Below, piece by piece: positions 5,717-15,536 of a DNA stretch of 27,174 nt. The translations under genes and the position numbers were made by a program. The stretch comes from Lachnoclostridium sp. UBA3262 (GTDB taxonomy: Bacteria; Bacillota; Clostridia; Lachnospirales; Lachnospiraceae). Where the stretch lies: the NCBI GenBank assembly GCA_002362575.1, contig DEUM01000006.1, forward strand, positions 1-27,174, written 5' to 3'. The stretch's first letter is position 1. Each line of letters opens with the position of its first letter. The notes beneath the pieces were generated by a model, which was given only the letters and a program-made list of their open reading frames with translations, was not told the DNA's origin and ran no database searches.

Positions 5717-8700
5717 TTACGATGTGATTTTTAATGCAGTTAAGTGCGTTGCGTTTTTTGTGTTTCCATAAACAGTACCGCTACCCGAATCATCTTGGTA
5801 TGTTAGGGAAACTGACGTGTATGCTGATAAGTGCACAAGAACTGGCGGTATAACAAATGATTGATATGTCCCAACTGTCCTTGATATCACACTTGCCAAC
5901 TCGACATTATTCGTCTGGTCTCTTATCCGCAGCCGTTTGACTGTTGCATTATTCCCCGTTGCTGCCATTACTGCCGTACCAGACAGCAGATAGTATCCAG
6001 ATTTTTGCACAATCAAAAGTCCTCCGCTCAATTTGAATACATCCGTGTCCTGATTTTCATTTACTGCGTCTAGTGATATAGTCGTTTCCGATGAACTTGA
6101 AATGGATTGATTGGTTGTTCTTTTTACTGTTACTGCACACGCTAACTTTTCTGCCAATGTAAGTTTGCCTTCTACGTTAAGATTTCCGGAGACACGCAAA
6201 CCGTGCTGTGCTACGCAGTCATTCGTGATGTAGGTATATGATCCATTACCTCCGGACAAATCTCCAATGCGTACCCCGGAACTTCCGCCGGATGCAGTAG
6301 TTCCAATCTCTACTCCGTAATTGGTGCTTTTAAACTTTAACTTGTCCGTATACACCGCCGGGGTGGTTACTGAATCACCAGCTTTTACCGCTCCTAGGTT
6401 TATTTTTGTAGTGTGTGCCGCAGTCTCTCCCTCTCTCTGTATTCCGAATACGAATCCATCATTATTTATATAGAGTGAACGCCGGAAATTACTTGATTCC
6501 ATTACCCCATACCATTCAAGACCAGTTATATACCCTGTGTTTACCGAATTGGCAATATCTTTCCGTCTCAGTTTAATCAGTCCGGGAGTTTTTGCTGATA
6601 CACCTGCCGATATTGAAAATATGGCATAATCACCCTCGTAATATATATCCGAACCACCAATGAGCCAGCCCCCTATTTTTCCTTTTACTACTTCAGCTTC
6701 TGCGCCTTTCAATACCGCTCCGGTTATCGTTCCAGTAGCCGTCACGTCATGAGCGAACAGCTGTCGTACCAGCTCCGTATCGACATTGATTTGCTCTGCT
6801 GTCACTGATTTTTTTATGATGCAAGTGCCGTCTATAGCTTCTTTATACTTTTCATCTGACAGTTCAGTGGAAGACAGTCCGGAACACGTAGCATTGATTT
6901 CATAGAACAGCCCATCTTTTCCCCGTAAGATAAGCTTGTCCGCTGCGAGGGTATTTGCGTCTATCCAATCGCCGTTTATTCTTACGCCATTCAATTCCCC
7001 AGTTACAGCGCCATTCTTTATTGTTACGTTTTGTAAAATGCCAATCTTAGCGAACAACTGTCCTACTGCTTCTTTATTGATATTTGCTGTGTCGATGTTG
7101 GCCAGTGTTATGTCTGCATATGCCAGAGCCGCTTCTGAACTTTTCAAATAACCAAGGATAGCGATGTTCGCCTCCAACTCGTCCACGCCCATCTTTTTTA
7201 ATACTTCTTTCTCCAATACAATTAAATGCTCTATGGTGGCGTATTTCAGTTTCGCTTCCTCTGCCATCAGTACACCGTAAGTTCCTATGTTTGCTTTTAT
7301 CTCATCTGACGTTACGTATCCTAACTTTGCATTTTCAGCTATTAAATCGTCCGCATACAATTTCTTTTTTATATCTTCTTTAACCAACTGGATGGTATTA
7401 CCCTGTAGTTGTGATGAAGATGAAAAATCGCAAGAGTTGTTTATGCTACAGGCAGATTCTTCACATTCTGCGCTAAAACAATCCCTAAATGCCCTTGTTG
7501 TTCCTTTTAATGTCCTACTTTGAATGATAGAAATTATCTCTGTTCCTTCATCCGTAAACTTTATTACATCACCAACTTGCAGCCACGGCATCCCCCATGT
7601 GTCTAACTGATATCCCTGATATGTAAATCCCCCAATTCTCTCATATATGCTTTTTAGTAGTTCCTTGTTATACGTTTCCGGATTCTCTAATATCTCCGCA
7701 GAAGGCTTAAAAAAAACGAAATTTTCATTGATTGTATATATGTTCTGACATTTTTCTGCATCTTCCGGATAATAATAGGCGTTTCCGTCTGCGTCTTTCG
7801 CACATACCCCATCGATGGGCGTCAGCATATGGTCATCATAGGTTATCTTTTCATATTCTGAAATCTCCTGTGCGTTTTCCGGATTACTGTTTAATTGCCG
7901 GAACGCTAAATTTCCATTTTCATTTATGTATGCACAGTACCCTAACGACTCCGCTATCTGGGCTATACATGCCCGACCGGACAGGTTGCTTGCTTCCATT
8001 GTCTTATACAGTTTCTTACTTTCCAATCCCGCCGGCATGTCAATAGTTCCTTTATATTCACAGTACGTTGCGATAGCGTTCAGAAAGTCTTTGAATGTAA
8101 CTGTCTGGTATATGTTTCCTATATCATCGCCAAGATTTTTCACAAGGTCCTGCGGATTTATTTCTTGTGTATATGTTTTATTGTTATATAAAAAATGGAC
8201 TGTGACAGTATGTGTTGTCTCTCCCTCATACTCTACTCCATCCGGCGACAGCAGAGCCGATGGCGTATTTTCTTTCATTAACTTCCATATTGCTTTTGTA
8301 ATTGCCAGAAAACTTTTTGAGTAATGATTGCTTATCATATAATAGTTTCCGTCAGTCTCATCTAAAAATATGTCCCCTGTCTGATACAGTCCGCCTCCCT
8401 GCCAGATTCCTTTGTATGATTCACTCTGTGGAAAGATACTGTTATATACAGAAGATACATCCTTATCAAACAAGGCAGAAAAAGCGTCATTACATACTAT
8501 AGAGATACGGCTTCGTATTTCCTGCCGTTTTGCCGTTTTAATATAGCCTTCATAGATACAGATAACCTCTGTTTCTTCATATCCCGAATACACCCGGATT
8601 TTTTTATTCAGCATATCCGGGCTCCAGAACCATTCCTTAATTCCTTCCTCTATGTTCATTTCTGTCTCTGCTACGGTAACCCGATAGCAGGCAGATACAC

Positions 8701-8890
8701 AGCCACCCAGACACATACTGCTGCCGGACCACAGTGCTTCCTCCAGCTCTGCGGTTTCTGGAATGATATTCTGGGCAGTAATGTCCGGAAAATTATCATC
8801 CGGGAATGTGATTTTATACACTGCCGTATAATTGGAATCGTTCTGCTCTCCTTTATATAATTCTTTTGTTCTATTACTTAATATTCTCAT
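5717..8890 (-). CDS. Tail fibre / tail-tip antireceptor protein
   Basis: A 1057-residue protein. Residues 1-150 resemble the N-terminal baseplate/tail-tip part of siphophage tail proteins, starting MRILSNRTKELYKGEQND. Residues about 520-640 form a helical, quasi-repeated shaft (AENAKLGYVTSDEIKANIG, KLKYATIEHL, ANIAILGYLKSSEAALAYA) that probably trimerises. A beta-rich region follows. The C-terminal 140 residues (about 919-1057) look like a jelly-roll, C1q-like receptor-binding domain (KSGYYLLSGTAVMAA, VHLSAYTSVSLTYQDDSGSG). It follows the distal-tail gene and precedes lysis genes, the standard position for the host-binding protein. No variable-repeat or reverse transcriptase was seen nearby. 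Confidence 0.85.
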   Translation of the reverse strand: MRILSNRTKELYKGEQNDSNYTAVYKITFPDDNFPDITAQNIIPETAELEEALWSGSSMCLGGCVSACYRVTVAETEMNIEEGIKEWFWSPDMLNKKIRVYSGYEETEVICIYEGYIKTAKRQEIRSRISIVCNDAFSALFDKDVSSVYNSIFPQSESYKGIWQGGGLYQTGDIFLDETDGNYYMISNHYSKSFLAITKAIWKLMKENTPSALLSPDGVEYEGETTHTVTVHFLYNNKTYTQEINPQDLVKNLGDDIGNIYQTVTFKDFLNAIATYCEYKGTIDMPAGLESKKLYKTMEASNLSGRACIAQIAESLGYCAYINENGNLAFRQLNSNPENAQEISEYEKITYDDHMLTPIDGVCAKDADGNAYYYPEDAEKCQNIYTINENFVFFKPSAEILENPETYNKELLKSIYERIGGFTYQGYQLDTWGMPWLQVGDVIKFTDEGTEIISIIQSRTLKGTTRAFRDCFSAECEESACSINNSCDFSSSSQLQGNTIQLVKEDIKKKLYADDLIAENAKLGYVTSDEIKANIGTYGVLMAEEAKLKYATIEHLIVLEKEVLKKMGVDELEANIAILGYLKSSEAALAYADITLANIDTANINKEAVGQLFAKIGILQNVTIKNGAVTGELNGVRINGDWIDANTLAADKLILRGKDGLFYEINATCSGLSSTELSDEKYKEAIDGTCIIKKSVTAEQINVDTELVRQLFAHDVTATGTITGAVLKGAEAEVVKGKIGGWLIGGSDIYYEGDYAIFSISAGVSAKTPGLIKLRRKDIANSVNTGYITGLEWYGVMESSNFRRSLYINNDGFVFGIQREGETAAHTTKINLGAVKAGDSVTTPAVYTDKLKFKSTNYGVEIGTTASGGSSGVRIGDLSGGNGSYTYITNDCVAQHGLRVSGNLNVEGKLTLAEKLACAVTVKRTTNQSISSSSETTISLDAVNENQDTDVFKLSGGLLIVQKSGYYLLSGTAVMAATGNNATVKRLRIRDQTNNVELASVISRTVGTYQSFVIPPVLVHLSAYTSVSLTYQDDSGSGTVYGNTKNATHLTALKITS

Positions 8891-8899
8891 GGCAGCCTC

Positions 8900-9361
8900 C
8901 TAATATTGAATCAATTCAAAGGTAACGCCTTTGTAATAAATCGTTCCTGATGTATCCATGTAGCTTATGTCAAATGTTGTATCTGGGATGTAATACATCG
9001 CTGTTTTCTGGTAGTTCATCTGCATCGGATTCCACACCTTTACCCGGTATTTTCGTTCATCTGCATTGACCAGTCCAAACTTCATTGCCTCCCCGATCAG
9101 ATAGTTCATTGCATATTCCGGCATATCGTCTACTGTCGTAAATCGAAAGCTTGTCTTTTTTTCCTTGAATACTTTCCGGTGCAGTCCATTGTTTGAATCG
9201 CTTCTCCATGAATCTTTTTCTGTTATCTGGTCCGGTGTTACGGATATGCCATCTGCCGCAAAAAATGTCGGTGGCACGTTCTTTGTCTCTCCGGAGGAAG
9301 AAACAAACTGGAGAAAATAACCTTTGAAATTCTGTTTTTCCTTATATTTCTGAAATCTCAT
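8900..9361 (-). CDS. Distal tail-type protein
   Basis: A 153-residue protein between the tape measure and the fibre genes, where distal tail (Dit-like) or equivalent tail-tip proteins are encoded. It contains beta-rich segments such as FRFTTVDDMPEYAMNYL and the closing TIYYKGVTFELIQY. From memory it resembles the DUF6711-like small tail proteins of Firmicutes siphophages. It ends 9 bases before the fibre start. The role is inferred from position and size. Confidence 0.7.
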   Translation of the reverse strand: MRFQKYKEKQNFKGYFLQFVSSSGETKNVPPTFFAADGISVTPDQITEKDSWRSDSNNGLHRKVFKEKKTSFRFTTVDDMPEYAMNYLIGEAMKFGLVNADERKYRVKVWNPMQMNYQKTAMYYIPDTTFDISYMDTSGTIYYKGVTFELIQY

Positions 9362-9371
9362 TCCTTACCTC

Positions 9372-12300
9372 CTATATTGACATCCCGGTTCTTCCGTACA
9401 GGTCTTTATGTTCTTCGTCTTTCTTTACTATAACCTGATACAGCTGACTTTCGTTTGGATGAAGAATGATTGTCTCTCCGCCTGCCAGCCCTTCTTTCCT
9501 CATCGCTGTACACATAGCCTTTACCATTTCATTAAACGACTGCTCCTTTTCTCCTCCTGTGCCATATACTGCCTTTAAAAATTCTTTGTTCTGCGGCATT
9601 ACACAGCCCTTTGCTATAGCTGGTATGGTATAAGTCTTTATAGGCATATTACTTAGCGCTGTCGCATATTTAGCTATAGACGGCTCTATCTGACTGGATA
9701 AATCCATATTAACAGCAAACTGTAGACCTCTAAGATGCTTCATTGCCGCTACTACCGCGCTATATACTCCATCTGATACACTCTGTACAATCTGGTCATT
9801 ATTCATGACTGTGGCACGGCGGCCAATACGTCCTATCAACTCGCTGTTCCCATTTTCGTTTGCAACGTAGACCTCGCCAGAAGATGGATTTCCACCTTTT
9901 GCATATTTGCTGTATTGCACTTGATATCCTGCTGCCTTATAACTTTTTGCCATCATTCCACCCAAGTCTAACGATTTGTTTATCGTGACTGTTTTTTTCT
10001 TGTCATTCACAACAATACCCATTCCTACCGGTTGGAACTTAATTCCAACTTTTACCTTTTGAGATGTCATTACTTTTTTAAAATATTCCTGTATTTGTTT
10101 CTTGTCAGGAAATATCTGAGCAGCTGACATTTTATACTTGCTTTCCTGTAACGCATTTCTAACCTTCGCAGAGAAATCTTTTGTATTTACTTTCATTGAA
10201 ACCTTAATATATCTTCCTGTGGTAGCGTCTTTTATTTTTCTTTCAAAAGGGGTAGTGTCGGCTTTTGCAGTTATTTTTACGCTTTTGTTATCCAGATTTT
10301 TAATACATGAATCTAAATTATCAACATCTTTCTTTCCTGTTACCTCTGCCATAATCTTTGCTGCCACTTTTTTCCCGGCAATCTTATTTAACGCATTATT
10401 GAAATCTTTTGTAGTATAATAAGTCGTCTTTGCCAGCTTCTGGTAATCCGTATAACTGATTGTTCCATTTTTTAGTGCTTTATTTAATGACTTTACAATT
10501 TTTTCCTGCGTCTTTTCCTCCACATTTAACTGTGATAAATGGTATTTGAGTAAATTTGCCTGCGAGTCTACTGATTTATTTTTTGTATTTTTAGTTATCT
10601 CCTTATTAAATTTTTTTGTTAAAGAAGATACATCTAATGTTCCTTTTTTTATTTCTTTTGTGTATTTTGCAATTATTTTTTTAGCTTTTTCAGGATCCAT
10701 CCCCATCTCTACAGCTTCCCTCTGAAACTTCGCAAGTGCCTCTTTGTATTTTGCGTATTTTGCCTTTGATAATCCCAATTCTTTTGCTCTGGCTTTATCC
10801 TCTTTGTCGCGCATCTCTTTTTTAGCCTTATCTTTTGCTTTTTTATCTTTTGCTGCCCACTCATCTTCTACATCAGCTAAAGAAATAAATTCTCCTTTTG
10901 AAACCCTATTCATCCAATCTGCTGTAATTGCAGCAGAAGACGCGATAGATGTACTTCCATCATCTTTAAATATATCTCCCGTATTTTTTTCTAAAAAATC
11001 TGAACCAATCTTGCCTATTATTTCTGTCACTATCTCCACTGCCATTATTACTCCTAAAGCTTTTCCTAATTTTGAAAAAGCGGACTTCAATTTCGAACTT
11101 TTTCCTGTTTTAGTCGCAGATTCAGAAATTCCTCCTGACATCTGCTCTGCTACTGTATCGGACGCCATTTCTGCCTTAGTTTCTTTTCCAAACGCCTTCC
11201 CTATCTTCTTTGCCAGAGATTTGACTCCTGACTTAACGATTCCTTCGTATTCGTCCCCTTTGAATATCCTTGCTATCTTATTGGCAATTTTCAAGAACTT
11301 TGCTACCGTAATTGCCGCCAGAATCCCCGATACAATACCGGCAGACACCGGTTCTGCGTTAAACCATGACTTCCATGCCTTCAATGCTCCTCCTAGGGCC
11401 TTCCATATCGCCTTTGCCACCTTGCCCAGTATATCCAGCCAGTCCTGTGCAGCAAGGAACGTTCCTATACTGTACCCGACACTATCCCAATCTACCGTAT
11501 CTAATGCGGTAATAATGGCGTCAACGATACCGCCAATACTTTTTGTGATAGATTTTCCTAGCTTCTCCCATCCAGTCAGTCCAGATTTATCATCGACCTT
11601 ATTCATTTTCTTAAAAAATCCGTTAATCGAATCCCCTATCTTTTTGCCCAACTGATTGAAATTAAAGGTAGTGACATAGGAATACCATCCGTTGATTCCT
11701 ACCTTGATTGCGTCCGCTACAGTCTTTCCCAACTTTTTGAAATCTGTATCACGGATGAAACCATTCGCTGTATCAGCAATCCCTTTTCCTATGTTGGTTG
11801 CCGCCTTTAATGCGTCCTTCCATTTGATTCCGGCTATCGCACTATTTACCGCTTTTGCCAGAGACTTTCCAAGGAGCTTAAAGTTAAACCCGGCACTCCA
11901 TGTACTGGCTAACTGAAATACCGCATTGAGGCAGTTGCGGATAACCCTGCCTGCACCCTTCCAGTCTGTCTTTTTTAAGAATCCATTCATTGCATTTGCT
12001 ATACCGCGCCCCAGCTTTCCCCATTTCAGCGTAGTTAGCAGTGTATTCAGAAAGAGAATAGCAGTATTTAATCCTTCTGCCATTGTTTTACCCAGTAGCT
12101 TCCAATTCAGCTTTCCGATAAAACCATTGAAAAATGTACCAATGCACTTTGCTATTTTTTTCGCGCTTCTCTTTATCTTTTTCCAAGGAATATTAGCCAT
12201 AGACTTATTGATTTTATCTGCGAGCATTTTTCCTAACCATGAAAAGTCTTCTTTTTTCCATGAATCCTTTAATTTTTTGACAAGAGAATCCCAGTTGCCA

Positions 12301-13463
12301 GCCGTTACTCCCTGAGCTCTCACGCCTTTCTTATCACTCCCTTTGTTCTTATTGGAATCCGTTTCCTTTTTTCGAACATTCAGTTTGTCATAGGAGTTTA
12401 ACTGGTGTGTTGCTTTCTTAGCCGATTTTGCCACTTTATCCAAATCATCTGCGGTCTCCCCTACTGTTCCCTCCATAGAGATAGCTTTCATTCCAGTCAG
12501 TGCCGACAAAAAACCTCCCAGCTTTGCAGTCGCTACCGACAGCCAGTTGACCAGAACCTTTATGTATGGGAGAGCTACATTCCATATCGGGGTAAATGCC
12601 GTAGCCAGATTTGCCTTGACCTGTGCCAAACTTTTAGCCAGTGACATATCTTTCAGTATCAGTTTGCTTATAGTATTACTTATAGACTCTGTTACCTTTG
12701 CAAACGCCTGAAAGAACAGCATAGTCCCCGCCATCCGCCTTAATAAGGATAACGTCTGTAAAAAACTGCCGTTCATTTTGTCGGTGGATTTTTTCCCTCT
12801 ACCAGAGTGCTTTATGATTGCACGGAAGGCACTTCCTCCCGCTTTCCGCACTTTATTCAGACTTCGTACACAGCTTCCAAATCCTTTTTTTCCCGCCTCG
12901 CCGATTTTTCGAATTGCCTTTCCTACACGCTCGGCAGAGGATGGCATCTTCTCCTGTTTTTTCTTTAGTTCCTCCAGTTTAGCCTTTGAATATTCTAGTT
13001 TATCTGCCTTTTTGTGATAGGCTGCTGTATCTGCCATAGTAGAATCATCTGCTTTTAACTGTTTAAGTCTTTCCCTGTAACCATCCAACTTGCTTTCCGC
13101 AGATTCTATATCTTGAGACAACTGCTGCCACCTTTTATCCATCTCATACACTCTCTGCATATCTGCATCCGACATTCCGTCAATACGCAGAGAATCCTCA
13201 TGCTTCATTGCGTCATTTATCAGCTTATCTAACTCTGCTTTCGTCTCCTTTATCTTGCCCTGAACTTTGTCTAATTCCTTTTGATTCAACCGAATTTTAG
13301 ACATGTTTTTCATTTCCGTCTCTAAATTCCGGATTTCCGCTTCTGTTTTCTTTATGTCGTTCGCTAGCTTCATGCTCTTGCTTGACATCTCACGGATTCC
13401 CTCTATCACTCCCTTATTATCTATTTTTGTATCAATGATAATGCTTCCATCCGGTTTACTCAT
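9372..13463 (-). CDS. Tail tape measure protein
   Basis: A 1363-residue protein that sets tail length and is ejected at the host membrane during DNA entry. Residues about 10-170 are long coiled coil. Basic, glycine-rich segments follow, and residues about 405-680 hold aromatic-anchored helical repeats (W/F-x-x-LGK-x-x-A-x-x-x-N pattern). Hydrophobic segments lie near 245-260, 705-725 and 800-817. A highly charged helical region covers about 870-1000. Residues 801-877 are duplicated as the C-terminal part of the zinc-ribbon protein at 1137-1529. By far the largest gene, it lies between the tail chaperones and the distal tail gene. Confidence 0.93.
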   Translation of the reverse strand: MSKPDGSIIIDTKIDNKGVIEGIREMSSKSMKLANDIKKTEAEIRNLETEMKNMSKIRLNQKELDKVQGKIKETKAELDKLINDAMKHEDSLRIDGMSDADMQRVYEMDKRWQQLSQDIESAESKLDGYRERLKQLKADDSTMADTAAYHKKADKLEYSKAKLEELKKKQEKMPSSAERVGKAIRKIGEAGKKGFGSCVRSLNKVRKAGGSAFRAIIKHSGRGKKSTDKMNGSFLQTLSLLRRMAGTMLFFQAFAKVTESISNTISKLILKDMSLAKSLAQVKANLATAFTPIWNVALPYIKVLVNWLSVATAKLGGFLSALTGMKAISMEGTVGETADDLDKVAKSAKKATHQLNSYDKLNVRKKETDSNKNKGSDKKGVRAQGVTAGNWDSLVKKLKDSWKKEDFSWLGKMLADKINKSMANIPWKKIKRSAKKIAKCIGTFFNGFIGKLNWKLLGKTMAEGLNTAILFLNTLLTTLKWGKLGRGIANAMNGFLKKTDWKGAGRVIRNCLNAVFQLASTWSAGFNFKLLGKSLAKAVNSAIAGIKWKDALKAATNIGKGIADTANGFIRDTDFKKLGKTVADAIKVGINGWYSYVTTFNFNQLGKKIGDSINGFFKKMNKVDDKSGLTGWEKLGKSITKSIGGIVDAIITALDTVDWDSVGYSIGTFLAAQDWLDILGKVAKAIWKALGGALKAWKSWFNAEPVSAGIVSGILAAITVAKFLKIANKIARIFKGDEYEGIVKSGVKSLAKKIGKAFGKETKAEMASDTVAEQMSGGISESATKTGKSSKLKSAFSKLGKALGVIMAVEIVTEIIGKIGSDFLEKNTGDIFKDDGSTSIASSAAITADWMNRVSKGEFISLADVEDEWAAKDKKAKDKAKKEMRDKEDKARAKELGLSKAKYAKYKEALAKFQREAVEMGMDPEKAKKIIAKYTKEIKKGTLDVSSLTKKFNKEITKNTKNKSVDSQANLLKYHLSQLNVEEKTQEKIVKSLNKALKNGTISYTDYQKLAKTTYYTTKDFNNALNKIAGKKVAAKIMAEVTGKKDVDNLDSCIKNLDNKSVKITAKADTTPFERKIKDATTGRYIKVSMKVNTKDFSAKVRNALQESKYKMSAAQIFPDKKQIQEYFKKVMTSQKVKVGIKFQPVGMGIVVNDKKKTVTINKSLDLGGMMAKSYKAAGYQVQYSKYAKGGNPSSGEVYVANENGNSELIGRIGRRATVMNNDQIVQSVSDGVYSAVVAAMKHLRGLQFAVNMDLSSQIEPSIAKYATALSNMPIKTYTIPAIAKGCVMPQNKEFLKAVYGTGGEKEQSFNEMVKAMCTAMRKEGLAGGETIILHPNESQLYQVIVKKDEEHKDLYGRTGMSI

Positions 13464-13474
13464 ATTGTCACCCC

Positions 13475-14032
13475 TTAGCCTAAAATCTTGTTAATTCGTT
13501 CTATTTCCTCTAATTCCTCTTTGCTTCTCTTTTTTATGTCAACGATATCCTTATTTTCTTTGTAAAACTCTTTCTCGTATGGTTCCAGTGACTTCCCTTT
13601 TGCCTTTTTCATTCGGATTCCCGCCACCATAGACAACAGCCCTTCTCCCACCTCGTTAAAATATCCCATGAACGTCCAGAAGTGCATATAATCTACGCTT
13701 CTTACTTCCGTTCCGGATACTTTATTTACAGCAGAAAAAATCATCTGCTCGTCCTTTTGCCAGTCATATATCCGGATGTCTTTAATATCCTGTGTTCTCT
13801 GTTCGCCCATCGAAAGAAACCACATAGCCTTTTCTATCGCTTCCTCATAATCGGACGGATTCATGTCTGAAAACTCCAAATATAAAATACTTAAGGCTAT
13901 CATCCACTTTTCATCTTCCTTTAAGTCCACATCATCCATCGCCACAAGAATATTTAATACATCCCGGAAGTCGCTCCGTATTGCCCACTTTTTCCCATTG
14001 ACCTCTAATTCTTTGGGCAGGCTGCCAATCAT
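13475..14032 (-). CDS. Gp15-family tail assembly chaperone
   Basis: A 185-residue protein matching the Gp15 family: MIGSLPKELEVNGKKWAIRS start, FRDVLNILVAMDD, and the MHFWTFMGYFNEVGEG core. These proteins lie directly before the tape measure gene and are taken as the second tail chaperone (the GT-like partner). Its ATG overlaps the upstream stop codon as ATGA, implying translational coupling rather than the frameshift used by many siphophages to fuse the two chaperones. Confidence 0.85.
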   Translation of the reverse strand: MIGSLPKELEVNGKKWAIRSDFRDVLNILVAMDDVDLKEDEKWMIALSILYLEFSDMNPSDYEEAIEKAMWFLSMGEQRTQDIKDIRIYDWQKDEQMIFSAVNKVSGTEVRSVDYMHFWTFMGYFNEVGEGLLSMVAGIRMKKAKGKSLEPYEKEFYKENKDIVDIKKRSKEELEEIERINKILG

Positions 14033-14499
14033 CGGTGTGTCCCGCCCTGTTTCAAATGGTCGCTTGTATATTCTTTCAAATACTGATCCATTCGCCTCTG
14101 GCTGCTTGCCACTTCTTTTGTCACTGTCTGTTCGATTACAGGCATAATGGAGTCTAGAAAGTTTTCCACAAAATATTTTCCATTTCTTGTAGACAGACAG
14201 TGCGTGTTTCCAAATACTTCCTTTGATACCGGGTAATCAAATAAATAGTCAATCTCCCCTTTAATCTTTTTGTCAATATCCGTAATTACCGCTATGATGT
14301 CATCCTGTTCATCGCCTGCCTCTGATGTTGCCTGTTCTGCCTCTTTTATAGCTTTTTCAATGTTCTGTTCTGCCTCTTTTGCCCGGTTCAGAATATTATA
14401 ATCATCTGGCCGGATATACACCTTTCCGATTACCTTCTTGTGTTTGTTCTGTATTATGATTTCCTCTCTTAAATCATCTAACTGGATTACCTGTGCCAT
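14029..14499 (-). CDS. Tail assembly chaperone (first of pair)
   Basis: A 156-residue acidic, helical protein starting MAQVIQLDDLREEIIIQNKH, between the major tail protein and the Gp15-family gene. This is the usual place of the first tail chaperone, which coats the tape measure protein during tail assembly. Its stop overlaps the next start (ATGA). Its fold cannot be judged by eye, so the role rests on position and length. Confidence 0.75.
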   Translation of the reverse strand: MAQVIQLDDLREEIIIQNKHKKVIGKVYIRPDDYNILNRAKEAEQNIEKAIKEAEQATSEAGDEQDDIIAVITDIDKKIKGEIDYLFDYPVSKEVFGNTHCLSTRNGKYFVENFLDSIMPVIEQTVTKEVASSQRRMDQYLKEYTSDHLKQGGTHR

Positions 14500-14522
14500 A
14501 CTTTTATACCTCCTATGCTTTT

Positions 14523-14552
14523 ATGGCGGCGTTTTCCCGTCTACGCCGCCAT
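14523..14552 (-). other. Strong 10-bp hairpin after the major tail protein gene
   Basis: ATGGCGGCGT (14523-14532) pairs perfectly with ACGCCGCCAT (14543-14552) around a 10-base loop. On the minus strand it follows the major tail protein stop by about 30 bases, and As rather than Us follow it. It may be a partial attenuator or an mRNA 3'-stabilising stem that keeps major tail protein expression above the chaperones. Confidence 0.6.
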
Positions 14553-14581
14553 GTTTGTCCTTGATAGCTCGATTTGATACC

Positions 14582-15091
14582 TTATTCGCCTGAGCCGCCT
14601 ACACTGCTGCCCAACTCTGTAAATGTCTTAGTTTCAATATCAAACGTTCCTTCTGTCCTGTTTCCGTTGTAGTGAACCTCGAACGGAATCTGTATGCCGG
14701 AGTTATCGCCACCTAAACTCTGCGGGATAATGATAGCATCCTCTCGAAATGCGTTTTCTACTGTTCCATCCGCTTTCAGCAGTACATCAACTACCGTTGT
14801 TTCCAAGTCAGAGCCGGTTGCCCTTTTGTTGACGATCTCATCCAGTTTTTCAAATAAAGCAGAACCTTCCCTTGCATAGTAGGTATCCACACTGCTTGAT
14901 ACGTCATATCCTTTTACATTTGTCGAGTTCTCGCCCAAAATGTTCTTGATTGTCTCGCTGTCCGGGTTCATCTCGATTTGATATTCTTCCAAATCTTTCC
15001 CCAGACGCTCATATTTTTTTGTTGCACCTCCGAAACTGGCGTCTATAAAATGCGCCAGATACTTCCTTTCTTTCTTCTTTCCTTCTGACAT
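14582..15091 (-). CDS. Major tail protein
   Basis: A 169-residue protein starting MSEGKKKERKYLAHFIDASFGG. The ATG at 15091 is chosen because AGGAGG lies about 9 bases upstream and the ORF's 22 earlier codons overlap the previous gene. The sequence is beta-rich (GYDVSSSVDTYYAREGSALFE, IQIPFEVHYNGNRTEGTF), as for tail-tube proteins, and it precedes the two chaperones. It would form the stacked rings of the tail tube. Confidence 0.82.
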   Translation of the reverse strand: MSEGKKKERKYLAHFIDASFGGATKKYERLGKDLEEYQIEMNPDSETIKNILGENSTNVKGYDVSSSVDTYYAREGSALFEKLDEIVNKRATGSDLETTVVDVLLKADGTVENAFREDAIIIPQSLGGDNSGIQIPFEVHYNGNRTEGTFDIETKTFTELGSSVGGSGE

Positions 15092-15095
15092 GCCT

Positions 15096-15536
15096 TTATT
15101 CCTCCTTTTCATATACCATGCTGCCGGTTCTGGCATATACCACATATCCGGCTTCATTCATTTCTGTTACATATGTTGTTGAATTTACAGTTACTTCCTT
15201 AATCTCTCTTTTATCTGTGAGGTTAGGGAACTCTGCTGCCTCCAGCCAGTCACAAATACCATCTAGTACCCTCTGGCTTTCCATCATCTGACCATTTGTA
15301 GTTGCCTTTGCTTTATAAGAAATCTGAAAAGGCATTTGGGCTTTAAATCCACCGTCAATATATTTTTCCATGTACTTTGCTCCCGGCAGCGTAATAAGCC
15401 CGATACTTTCCGTTTCTGCTACAGTCTGATACTTGACTGGTATTCCGTTCGGTATCACATTACAGGAGGCCAGCAGTTCAAACAGTGCTTTTGTAATTAC
15501 TTTGTATTCCTTGTTAGTTACTTTTTCCGATGGCAT
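15096..15536 (-). CDS. Minor capsid / tail-terminator-type protein
   Basis: A 146-residue protein in the fourth connector position before the major tail protein. The motif IGLITLPGAKYMEKYIDGG and the alpha/beta layout resemble Minor_capsid_3-type and tail-terminator proteins of Firmicutes phages. Such proteins cap the tail tube for joining to the head. It is separated by 1 base from the upstream gene and ends within the ribosome binding region of the major tail protein. Confidence 0.7.
   Translation of the reverse strand: MPSEKVTNKEYKVITKALFELLASCNVIPNGIPVKYQTVAETESIGLITLPGAKYMEKYIDGGFKAQMPFQISYKAKATTNGQMMESQRVLDGICDWLEAAEFPNLTDKREIKEVTVNSTTYVTEMNEAGYVVYARTGSMVYEKEE

Noticed and set aside
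5717..8890. A diversity-generating retroelement acting on the fibre's C-terminal domain
   Set aside because: No reverse transcriptase, template repeat or second copy of the fibre end is visible in the window.
10744..11655. A 303-residue plus-strand ORF inside the tape measure gene
   Set aside because: It is the antisense shadow of a lysine-rich reading frame. Its similarity to the minus-strand ORF over 1040-1564 only mirrors the real TMP/zinc-ribbon homology.
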